Of a stretch of 64,000 bases of DNA, positions 34,836 to 46,800 are shown one piece after another. Made by a program: the position numbers and the translations under genes. This DNA is from Onthophagus taurus (Eukaryota > Arthropoda > Insecta > Coleoptera > Scarabaeidae). Position 1 is the stretch's first letter. The number at the start of each line of letters is the position of its first letter. The stretch is from NCBI RefSeq assembly GCF_036711975.1, contig NC_091975.1:374501-438500 (forward strand). The letters run 5' to 3'. The notes under the pieces were generated by a model, which saw only the letters and a program-made list of their open reading frames with translations, made no database searches and had not been told where the DNA came from.

Positions 34836-35808
34836 TTATAATTCATCATCGACATCATTATCATTTTGTTTCTCGAAATATTTCTTCTTTTCAATCGGAT
34901 TTGGGATTATCTAAAAAAATTGATTATATTAATATATAAATCAATATTAAAGAGTGAAGAAAATTTTACAGTGTCCTGTCCAGGTTTCCAACCGGCGGGG
35001 CAAACTTCTCCATTTCTATCAGTAAATTGGAAAGCTTGAACTAATCTTAAAGTTTCATCTACACTTCTTCCCACAGGTAAATCGTTCATTGTTATTTGTC
35101 GTAAAGTTCCTTTTGGGTCGATTATAAAAAGACCCCTATGAATAAATTGATTAAATAAGATTTAATCAAAAAATAAATAGTAACCTTAAAGTGTGTCCTA
35201 AATCATCTAAAAATACTCCGTAATCTTTTGAAATATTATGAGTTAAATCTGATAATAATGGGATATTAATCTGTCCTAATCCGCCTTCTTTTCTTGGGGT
35301 ATTCATCCAAGCTAAATGTGTAAAATGAGAATCAACAGAGCAAGCAACAACTTCTGTATTAATTTGTTTGAATTCTTCGACTCTATCACTGAATGCTAAA
35401 ATTTCCGTTGGACAAACAAAAGTACTAAAAATCAAACTTTCATTAAAATCTTAACAAAACAACCTTTAATACTCACAAATCTAACGGATAAAAGAAAAAT
35501 ACTAAATATTTTCCACGAAAATCGGTTAATCTTAGTTGTTCAAACTCCCCATTAACAACCGCAGTACTTTCCCAATACGGGGCTGGTTTAGAAACTAAAA
35601 CAAAGGTTAATACCCCAGAAACGTACATTAATTCACTTATTAACTTACTAACTGCTTTTGTGTATTGTAATTTATGCCCGGCTTTCTCGGGATCAGATCC
35701 TGTAGGATAAACGGAGCCCCCGGCATAAGAATGACAACTTTCATCTTTCAGACATAAACAAACCTCAAAAGTTGGAAGCAAAAATAACAGGAATCCTAGT
35801 ATATACAT
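34836..35808 (-). CDS. Prx4: Peroxiredoxin 4 (ER, typical 2-Cys)
   Basis: Exons 35649-35808, 35477-35594, 35185-35424, 34970-35135 and 34836-34910 give 252 residues. An N-terminal signal peptide ([19 protein letters not shown]) is followed by the Prx4-specific [13 protein letters not shown] segment. The thioredoxin-fold core has peroxidatic Cys97 in FVCPTE, resolving Cys218 in GEVCPAGW, and the GGLG and YF motifs of peroxide-sensitive 2-Cys enzymes. It reduces H2O2 in the ER lumen and passes the disulphide to PDI-family proteins. Oddities: the C-terminus ends DDEL, resembling an ER-retrieval tetrapeptide, and intron 1 is only 54 bp, a multiple of three with no stop, so retention would add 18 residues before SKPAPYW. 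Confidence 0.95.
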
Positions 35809-35946
35809 CTTCGTGGTGAAAACGTGGCAAAACCAACAGAAACGGGTCTTAAATCAACTGATAACGTCAGTCGGCACTTGAAAATGAGTTTTTTGAAGCC
35901 AATTTAACATGAAAACTTGACAACGTACATCAGCGCCATCTACGCT

Positions 35947-35960
35947 GTTGTCATGGAAAC
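35947..35960. promoter_or_regulatory. X-box-like RFX site in the divergent promoter
   Basis: GTTGTCATGGAAAC matches the insect X-box pattern RYYNYY-N2-RRNRAC in full. It lies 89 bp before the ATG of the CCDC181-like gene. A GCGCCATCTACG motif sits just to its left (35932-35943). Confidence 0.6.
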
Positions 35961-36048
35961 GTTGAGCGGGAAATTTAAAAAGTTGTTTAGCGTTTCTATG
36001 GAAAGTTTGATTAATAATTGTTAGATTGTGTTAAAAATTGCGATTAAA

Positions 36049-37306
36049 ATGGAAATAAATGAATCTTTGGTAACCGAAGAAGATGATTGTGAAATTTATT
36101 GTGAGTTTAAAATTTTTTTTGTAAAATTGTATTGATTTGATGTAATATTTCGTTGTAGTTTTACAACCAGCTTCTTCTCCTTACAATATCAAAGAGAAAT
36201 TGGAAAAAGCAAATAAAGCACTTTTAGAAGAAAGTTTTAATGGAAACGATCGCGAATTTAAGATTAAATTTAAAGAGGTTTTGGTCGATTACGAGCCTGA
36301 TTTAACGGATGATGATGTCCAAAGTTTTGAGAGTTACAATGAGGTTGATTTTAATATAATAGAAAAAGAACAAGGATTAGAAAATAATTTAATTAACAAT
36401 AAATTAGAATTAAATATTTTTACACCTGTCATTGAAGAAGAATATGACGAAGATATTCAAACTTGCGAAAATGATGAAATTGGAGTAATTGAAAATAAAG
36501 TGGAAGATGAAAATGAAATATTTGAGGTTAATGAAGAAGAAGAAATATTTATAAACGAAGAAATTAATTTTTCCGATGAAATCGATAAATCTGAAAATGA
36601 TGAAACGATAACTTCATCGAAAGATTTAATTTTCTGCGAAGATTCAAATTCAATTGAAAGAAAAAGAATTGTAAAAAAATCAAAAAAGCACATTAAAATC
36701 GATTGCAAGTCTCATTGTATCGATAAACTACCTGATTTAAATTTAACAATAAGTAAATTAAAAATTAATGAAAAACCTGATTTTTGTCCCGCTTTAAAGT
36801 TATTAAAACGAAGATGTTGCGAAAAAAATGTAAAAAATGATCAAAAATTACCACAATACACGGGTTTAAGATCCGAATACGGTTTGAGTTTGGTTCAATT
36901 AGAAATGAGAAGAAAACGAAAAGAATATTCGAAAATTCGCGAAGAAAAACGTCGCAACCTAATTGAAGAGTATAAAAAGAGAAAAATGCAACAAAACGAA
37001 GAGATTTTTTATCAATGGTTGAAAACGATCGAAAAAAGGAAAGTATTGGAAGAAAGGAACAGACAGAAAAGTAAATATTCGGCTAAGATTGTTAATTTTA
37101 CGAAAAATTTGATTGAAGAAAGACCTAAAACTGCTAATTATTTAGTTGGAAGTGTTAAAAGAACGAATAAACGACCTGAAACTGCGTGCGTTTATGTTCA
37201 AATCTCTTCGGATTTATTAAAACAGAAAGGAATTCAAGTTGGGAATTTAATTTTCAAGGAGATTCATAAAAACAATAAAAATGAATTCAATATAGTTTCA
37301 TTTTAA
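36049..37306 (+). CDS. Charged coiled-coil protein, CCDC181-like
   Basis: Two exons, 36049-36100 and 36159-37306, giving 399 residues. The first 150 residues are strongly acidic (runs of E, D and N). A basic patch (IERKRIVKKSKKH) follows. A conserved block QYTGLRSEYGLSLVQLEMRR near residue 250 starts a long basic helix (KRKEYSKIREEKRRNLIEEY...). A C-terminal part contains RPKTANYL and RPETACVYV repeats. The GLRSEYGLS block followed by an E/R/K helix with an F..WL motif resembles CCDC181, a microtubule-binding protein of cilia and sperm flagella. The X-box upstream fits that. It starts 240 bp from Prx4 on the other strand. The orthology is probable, not certain. Confidence 0.7.
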
Positions 37307-37855
37307 ATTTGAGTGCCATCTGGTGTGATCTATACGAACGACTTAGTTTTAATTATTTCTCAATAGATGTCGGTAACTATATCGTTATGATTAATTTAAT
37401 TAATACTCATTTATTAAAAATATTAAAAACGAATTTCAAGTTAATGGAATTGACCAATCAATTTTCAATTTCTATTTTTCTTTTCTTTTTGAATAACGAA
37501 AGCTCAAACGTCAATGTGACATATTTACTTCAAAACATGATAAAACAAAACTCCCTGTTAATTTTGCCAACTTTACAACAATTTAGACTATTTAGATTAT
37601 TTTGACAAATTTTAATAAGCATGGTTCGATTAACACAAATTAATTTTTAAGATAATTTATTTAATTACATTTATTAAATATTTATATACAATAAAAACAA
37701 GGAAAAAATGTTTAAAATAAAATCTAAACACAATAAATACATCACACTTACTTTTAGATTTTTTAAACTTATTTTCTTTTTGTAAAGGGTAATATCACAG
37801 AAAAACCTACTAAAACCTAATTTAATTTGAAAATATGTAAACTTTTTTTATACGA
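37307..37855. other. Spacer between the CCDC181-like gene and dsf (tail to tail)
   Basis: Begins with a GTGCCATCTGG motif directly after the stop. It contains copy 2 of the ~110-bp dispersed repeat (37475-37585). AATAAA-type words on both strands near 37690-37735. Confidence 0.5.
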
Positions 37856-40800
37856 TTAACCTTGATTACATTTTTCCATGTAGTACATATCCCCCAATAA
37901 TTGAGTTATCGGTATTTCCCCGATGGTTTCCTTAAAAAATAATAATTCAACGGTGACGCTTCTTATTGCTCTTAAACTCGGCACCAAAAGTAAAAGTCTA
38001 CCGAAACGTGTCGGCTGCCTCGGATAACGGTTTCTAACATAATCGCCAAGAATACATTGAGCTTGATCTTGAAGCATCTCAACTGGTTGGACATCGCATA
38101 AACTTGCAGTTTCTAAAAACACTTTTTATTCATTTTTTAATAAAAATTATTTGTTTCTTTTTACCAGGAGTGAAAAGAACGATCGCTTTCATACAACCAA
38201 ATTCAGATCCATCTGGTGATATTTGCCGAAATCTGCACATAATTTCTTGAATCGTTTTGATTTCCGTAGCGGTGTGAATATCTCCTGGCAAACGATCTCT
38301 CGCTTGGGTACAACCTAAGAGAGCTGACAAATCCCAAGGCACCGACCATTGAGCCAGATGAAGCAAAAAAAGTTCTTTCCATGATTCTTGCAAAAGAAGT
38401 AATTGATCGTGTTTGCTTAACGTTTGAAATGGCGCTAAACAACGAACCCAACGAACAGCCATAAATAGTAATCGAGCTGTTGTTTCCTAAAATCAATAAG
38501 TAAATTATAAAGCGTGTTTCAAAGTATTCAATGAATTTATGTAAATTTATAAAATGAAAGTGAGGGCGGAGCTTTAGTAGGGTTGGCTTTTCGACAACCA
38601 ACGGGGTCTTTCCTGCAGAACGATTGCAGGAGTCGACAAGTCAAGTGGGGAAACACCTACATTCCCAGCAGGACGAATGAGATATCTGGGAAATTCGTTC
38701 TTATGCGATTCGCTCGTCACAATCAAAAGAGATCTTTGTTTATCTTTAATTTAACTACCCTTTGATAAACTTTATAAATGTACATACGTTATTAGAAAGA
38801 AAAGCAGCCTCCGGGGAATTCCCGAATTATGTTTTAAATTTTAATTAAAAGTTAAAAAAGATATATTTTTCAGCTCACCTGCAACATTTCCCAAGTCGGT
38901 GCCAACGGTAACGGTATCGTTGGAGGGGGATTTGGGGGTTGAAACCCCCCGGTGGATGCCACCCCTAACCCCGGACTAACATCCGATGACGTTTCACCAG
39001 TTTGATGTAACTTATTATTCCATAAAATCTCCTACACATATTCATAACTTAATTAAAACTTAATAACCGTAATTATTATTTACCTGACATTTTTCTGCCG
39101 ACATCAAAATATGTAATAAACCCGGGGGTGGCGGCAAAGCTTGAGGATGAAACAACGGCGGCGGAAGCTCTAAATGCGATGTCGGACTTGAAGAAGAAAC
39201 TGAGGGAGGAGGAGCTGGTAAGTTTAGTGCTTTTAAATGATGAGGCGGAACGAAAAGAGCAGGTGGGAAATGGATATTCGATGGAATCAATTTTGTGTCG
39301 GCCATCGTTAAGTGAATACCAGAAGTTGTGGGGGTGTGATGGCTTTGAAGTTGTCCAGAAGGGTTTTGTTGAATTTTCGGTTTTCTTGGACCACGTTCAT
39401 GTTGAACAGCTAAAAAAATTTTGTGTTAAATTTAACTTGATGCCAATCTACTTTGAGCTAATCTAATTGATTAATCGGTTAATTAAACGGTCAAATAAAT
39501 GCACAACTTTGATAACTATTATTTATTTTAAAATGAAGTAATGTCAAAACTTTACAAACTTAAGTAATTTTGCGTCCGATATGGTTTTAACGTAGCTCCT
39601 CAATCTACATTCTACAAGGTATATCCAACAAAATCACGTGTTCCTAGTTTTAGAACGCAAAGTCATCACACAATATTTTTATGAACGATCAGTTGTACAA
39701 AAATCATTTAACAAAGTCTATACAATATTGAAGTAGCGCTAATATTAAAGTAGAGAGTCTGTGACTTCAAAGCAGTACTTGCTTGCAGAAATCTAGATGG
39801 TTCTGACAGAAGGCTAAGTAATGTTTGCAAAAGGGTATCTTGTATCTTGAGACTAGATGCCTCAAATGAACGGCTAGATTGATAAAAGAAGACTTGGTGG
39901 TGTTTGCAGAAATTTAGATTCTGCTTGCGGAAGACTACATATTGCAAATGGATTTGAAGAAGATTACTTGCTGATTGTAAAAAATTCCCTGTTGCTTGTA
40001 GAAGAATACTACTGATGGAAAATTAGACACTGCTTCCAAAAAATGATTTTTTTCTTACAGTGAAATAGATAAAGCTGACAAAGACTGGATAATGCTGATG
40101 GAAGAAGAAGTAATGCTGTTAATGGAAAATTAGACACTGCTTGTAAAAAAAGATTTTTTCCTTGAAGTGAACCAGATAATGCAGACAAAGGACAAGATAA
40201 TGCTTGCAAAAGATTACCTATTGCTAGCAGAAGACTAAAAAACGCTGACAGGAGATTAAATAATGTTTGCAGAAGATACCCCGATGCGATTTCTGAGCTC
40301 TTCTTGGGTGCCGATAGACGTGGAATAAACCATAGATTTAATCCAGCCCCACACAAAATAATCTAATGGTGTTAGATCAGGAGACCGTGGTGGCCATTTC
40401 ACAGGTCCGTTTCGACCAATCCATCGGTTACCATATGCTCTGTTTAACCTTCCGAGTGCACAGTCTTTTTGAGTCACACGGAGTGCACAACGGGGTCTAT
40501 ATGACCCCATGTAAAGAATGTTGTTATTATTTAGGAACAAACTTTATTTGAGAAAACCAAATTATAAGAACAATGTTTAAGGTCTATTTTACATTATAGA
40601 TAAAAAATATTTTATTTATGACAATTAGAACATATAATATAAGAATGATTTTTACATATTGCAGTTTTACACTTAGAACAATAAAGGTTCGTTTTTTTAT
40701 CATCTTGCCGTGAACATAAGGCACATCTTTTGCGTTTTGCTGGTGGTCCTGGTTGATCAAGGTTAACACGCAAGACTTAACTTTACCAAAGGTTGCAAAT

Positions 40801-43800
40801 TTGGTATACCGGACCTTATCTGAAGTTGAGCTCTCACCAAACCTTCACCTATTTCACGTATAAATAATCGTCTAGAATGTGAAGTATCTCTGAAATAATC
40901 AGGTTTAACATCTCTGAAGATTACTTGACCATTTATTGTGCAAGCATTCAACATAAAATAGAAAATTACCATAGGCCAGCGTCGTGACCCTCTTTGAGTC
41001 GTGTACGTGGCACACAATTTATCTAATGTATCTATGCCTCCCTTTGATTTATTATAGAATTCGATTTCTTCAGGCTTGTTTTTATTTTCAGCTTCCAGTT
41101 TGCTTCTATCATCATGCATTGTACTAAAAATGATCACACACTTGCCTTTCTTGGGAACATACGATAACCTTCTAACGTAGAATAAACAGCTCGTTGTTTG
41201 TTTGCTTGGAACTCTTTGGGAATTTCGACCTTATTTTTTTTCAAAGTACCAACCGGTGTTAATTTTTTTTGCAACAAACTTTTTCCTAAGGGTATAGATG
41301 TATACCAGTTATCCGTTGTGATATTTCTTGCAGTATTGTGAATTGGAACGGTAAGATTCATGACTACATCATGCGCTAGGTTTTTTGCGCGTTTTTTATT
41401 TTCTTTGCCGGCATAAATTTTTCCAGAATAAAAGTAGAATGTTCGGGCACAATTCATTCCAAAAATTTTTATACCGTACTTGGCAGGTTTATTCGGCAAA
41501 TATTGCACAAAACAGCTACGTCCGCGAAAAGGACATAATATTTCGTCTATGCTAACGTATTCACTTATAATGTAGTGTTTCTGACAATTAACAATAAATG
41601 CTTCCCATAGACCGACTATTGCTGCCAACTTATTACCTTGCTTACGTATGTTTCTGGTTGTAATATCATCAAATCGAAGGTTGCCCAAAAAAAATTTGAA
41701 ACGCCTTTCACTCATGGCTGCATGACAAATGGCTGGTCCGTATGATGTATTCCATAGATCATGGAGTTGCAGATGAGACGATCTCATAACTCCGCAAATA
41801 AAGAGTAAACCGAACACTGCATATATTTCTTCTCGGTTTGTTCTTCTTTCATAGCTACATAAATTTACACGATTTTCTAGAACACTTTCAATTTTTATAT
41901 TAGTATACTTGACTATCTTATCTACCATGTCACCATCAAAAAACAATGAAAATGTATCTTGAGGCTTCACTACCGATTTAGCAGCTCTCTTTGGACCAGG
42001 CAGGTGTAAAACTATATTCTTTGCCCTTGTGCGTGATGTTGGCTTTGGAAAACTATTCCATTTAGTTTTACCGTCTTTCCCCATAAATAAATGATTATTT
42101 TCTACTTCGTTTTCCAGGTTGTCGTCACCGTCACTTAGATCATTTTCAGAGTTAGAATCATATTTACTAAAAGTTGAGTTTTCCTCGTCACTTTCATCTT
42201 CGTCTTCACTAAATTCTTGACAATTAAAATCAGTCGGTGGAAAATTTTTATCTTCTAATAGTTTTAACCATTCATCGTCGGATAGCCTTCTGTGACTCAT
42301 TTTGACTTTTGAAACAACTTCAAGGCCGGGGATTCACACAAGTAGTAATGTATAGATAGGTACTTCCCCTTTGTGTAAATAAAAGCTAAAGACGGCTCCA
42401 AATTCAAAGTATTTAAAGAAATTTCCTAAGAAAAAAAGGTACAAGAAGTGCACTGTGGGGTCAAAATGACCCCAATCAATTTTTTTTGTCCTTTAGAAAC
42501 GCATAAATTTCAAATTCATTACAGATACATATAGAGCATTATAGTCTAGAAGATTATAAAAATTCATTAAATAAAAGATTTAATAGTTAAGAAAATACAC
42601 ACAAAATAATAAGTCGTGGGGTCATATTGACCCCACACTGCACTTGAAAGGTTAAATAATCAGTGACAAGATGTTGTTCTAGAAAAGTGAGAAGGCGCTC
42701 CGTCATGCATAAACCACATTCATATCGGCAATCGGAATGTCTTCTAGGAGCTCATACAAGTTCTTTTGCAAAAAATTTATGTACGATATTTCGGAAAGCC
42801 TGGGTGGTAAAAAGAAAGGGCCTATGAGATTGTCAGCAAGAAGACCACACCAGACATTTAAGGAAAAAGTATGTTGGTAATGAGTATAAGGGTTTTGTTC
42901 GCGCCACGTTTTCGACAATTTATGATCCCGTTTCTTGTAAAACAAGATTCGTCAGTAACTAGGAGGCAGCTCAGGAAGTTGGGGTTTCGTGTATATTGTC
43001 GAATTAACCACTGGCAGAAATTTCTGCGCTTGTTATAGTCTTTTGGTAATAAATCTTGCACATGTGTAACGTGATATAAACATTACTGGCTGAAGACTAA
43101 ATAATGTTTGTAGAAGATTAGATACTATTGATAGAAAACTAGATGCTTTAATTGGACGACTAGATATTGTTACTACAAGACTAGCCACAGCTACCAGAAA
43201 ACTGGATATTGTAAATTGAGTATGAAAAATTGTGGTTACTGAGAATTTTAGTTGCTTGCGGAAGACTACATATTGCAAATGGATTTGAAGACGATTACTT
43301 GCTGATTGTAAAAAATTCCCTGTTGCTTGTAAAAGAATACTACTAATGGAAAATTAGACACTGCTTCCAAAAAATGATTTTTTCCTTACAGTGAAATAGA
43401 TAAAGCTGACAAAGACTGGATAATGCTTGCAAACGATTACCTAATGCTGATGGAAGAATAAGTAATGCTGTTAATGGAAAATTAGACACTGCTTGTAAAA
43501 AAAGATTTTTTCCTTGAAGTGAACCAGATAATGCAGACAAAGAACAAGATAATGCTTGCAAAAGATTACCTATTGCTAGCAGAAGACTAAAAAACGCTGA
43601 TAGGAGATTAAATAATGTTTGCAGAAGATACCACGATGCGATTTCTGAGCTCTTCTTGGGTGCCGATAGACGTAGAGTAAACCATAGATTTTATCCAGCC
43701 CCACACAAAATAATCTAATGAATCTAATCTAATAATCAGTGGTAAGATGTGGTTCTAGAAAAGTGAGAAGGCGCTCCGTCATGCATAAACCACATTCATA

Positions 43801-46800
43801 TCGGCAATCGGAATGTCTTCTAGGATCCCGTTTCTTGTAAAACAAGATTCGTCAGTAACTAGGAGGTAGCTCAGGAAGTTGGGGTTTGTGTATACAGCGT
43901 GTCCCGTATCTTCCGCATCAGAGCATTATACCGTTGTAGAATACATTATTCTGAAGCGATCTTTCTAATAAAATTTTTTCGAAATGTTTATAATAACCGC
44001 ACGGGAACTGTTTAACGACGACCAATAGCGGACAACTTTGATTCATCGAAAAAGTTTATTTCTCTTTCCATGACGAATTTATTGGTGAGTACACGTGGGA
44101 AACGAGTTAACATCGGCGTAGCGGACCGGCCGAGGGTGGCACCGATTACCTGAGTCTGATTTGCGATCTGCTGATTGGACGAAAAACAGTTCCTTTAAAC
44201 AGTTCCCGTGCGGTTATTATAAACATTTCGAAAAAAATTTATTAGAAAGATCGCTTCAGAATAATGTATCCTACAACCGTATAATGCTCTGATGCGGAAG
44301 ATACGGGACACGCTGTATATGTACAGGGTGCCCATTATGTATGGAATATAGTATATATCTTGGTAAGTATCAACTTTACAAAAAGACATTTTATACAAAA
44401 ATTGTTTAATATTTGATTTGCCATAATAAGACACCATTCAATTGTTTTTATTTCAGAAAACAAATGAGCAACGAATAACATTTAATTTTTTTTAAATAGC
44501 AATGTACCCTTTCGTTAGGCTCATTTGATAGAGATTTTTTTTCTCTTTACGATGACGTAAAATTTTAGTACCCTTATACTAGAAAATTTTTGAAAAAAAT
44601 GTAAAAACAGTTTATTAAGTTAATTTTGCCAATAACATGAATCTAGATATCCGAAATCTTATTTGTCCTAACAATTGAATGTAAGCTATTGAATGTGACA
44701 GAATCTTGTTTATTTAAATAAGTTGGTAGATCAAAAAAGAAAAATGGTTCATTTAACAGAAACTGAACGCATAGAAATTTTAATTATGGTCGGTTATGGG
44801 GATCGCAAACGAACACAATTAGAAGTATATGAAATTTTCAATGAGCGTTATCCACATCGAGAACCAATCACTCAATCAGTAGTTAGCAAAACTTCGAAAC
44901 GTTTTAGGGATACTGGTAACGTTAAAGATCTGCCAAAGACTGGTCCGCAGAGATCTGCAACAGATGAAGATAAAAAGATCGATATTCTTATAGAAATCGA
45001 AGAAAATCCAAACATTTCAACTCGTCAGTTATGTTTAAACCATGCTCTAAGTAAAGGTTCAATACACAAAATATTACATGCAGAAAATTTACATCCGTCC
45101 AAACCGACTTTATTGCAAGAATTATCCGAAGATGACTACGGTCGACGTGTTGAATTTTGTGAATTTATGATGGAGCGAATCAACAGCAATCCAAATTTTC
45201 TCAATAATATGGTTTTCTCTGACGAGGCTACGTTTTGTTTAAATGGTAATGTAAATAAGCAAAATTCTCGATATTGGGCCGCTAAAAATCCCCATTGGAT
45301 GATTCAAAATCATACTCAAACACCACAGAAATTAAACGTATGGGTGGGAATTCATTTATTCGAGGTACTCTAACTGGTCACCGTTATTTACAATTATTGC
45401 AACAGCAAATTATCCCAGCTTGCCAAGAAAATCTTGATGATCTTTGGTTTCAACAAGATCATTTAGATGTACGCCGATATTTAGATACGGTATTTCCGGC
45501 CCGTTGGATAGGCAGAGAGGGTCTGTAGAGTGGCCACCCCGATCTCCGGATCTTACACCTTGCGATTTCTTCTTCTGGGGATATTTAAAATCTAAAGTTT
45601 ATGTAAACCGACCTCAAAATCTGACAGAATTAGAGCAACGAATAAAAGATGAAGCTGCAGCTATTTCTCCCAGATCGCTAAGAAATTCTTTTCAAGCCTT
45701 TTATGATAGATTGCAGTCAATGGTGAACATTTTGAACATTTATTGTCGTGAAAACCATTTTAGTGCTAATTTCGTTTTGTCTTCAAAGTTTAATAATTTT
45801 CATTTACACTAATTTTTAGTTTATTTGTTTTATTTTGTATGTAGATTTAATTTACGGTAATAATTCGAGGTAGTTGACGATCTCGGATATCTAGATTAAT
45901 GTTATTGGTTAAATTTTCTTAATAAACAATTTTTACATTTTATGCAAAAATTTTCTGATGTAAGGGTACAAAAATTTTACGTCATCATAAAGAGAAAAGA
46001 AATCTATCAAATAAGCCTAATAAAAGGGTACAGGTGTCCCAATTTCGATGTCCACATAGGCTATCTCCGAAACTAAAAGAGATAGAAAAAAAGTAGCTTA
46101 CATGTCATGATCTCGTTTTTCGAGAAAATGCTAATGCCGAAAACTGCGAACAGCTATCGTCTTTTGTTTTCGCCCTATCGGCAAAAACTGAAAATTTTGC
46201 GAAAACGACAATCGCGAATATCTCACTTATTATCAAAGATGGAGTATTATAAATAAAACATTATATGGGCAACTTTTTACGAAGAATTCAGTGGCGTAGG
46301 TAGAATTTTTTTCCCATCTTTTATTTTCGAGATTTGAGACATAACTTTATTTTTTTAAATGGAAACCATAGTTGGCTATGACCTAAAATAATTTGTTATT
46401 TTCTTCTGATAACAAATATATATAGTTTGTGGGGTATATTTCTTATAGTTATTGAATAATTAACAAAAATTCATTTTGTTCTATCTAAAACTAATGTATG
46501 TATTTAAAAGTTAATGTTGCTATGGTGATAACCATACATACTATGATGGAACATAATGTATCAATTTTTTTTGTTCTTTCTAAAACTATTGTATGTATTT
46601 AAAACTTAATGTTGTTATGGTGATAACAATGCCACGATGGAAAACATTGGGTACGTTCAGCAGGTGTCAACAGTTGAATTAAATCAGTCAGCTAGTTGTA
46701 TGAGCTTTAATACAGCGGAACGAAATCGGGTGAACAAGCAATTGAGAATTAGCAGTTCAGCATAACCTAAAACTATGGCCAACAATAATATTTTTGAAAA

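Larger units (their letters stand above)
40256..43061 (-). pseudogene. Mariner-like transposase remnant split by piggyBac
   Basis: Minus strand, right part (42656-43061): HTH tail [47 protein letters not shown] and [15 protein letters not shown]. Left part (40256-40447): [20 protein letters not shown] then [17 protein letters not shown]. Together they make one mariner-type protein with a D at the third catalytic position (TPLDYF). Frameshifts and stops are present apart from the 2.2-kb insertion. Confidence 0.85.
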
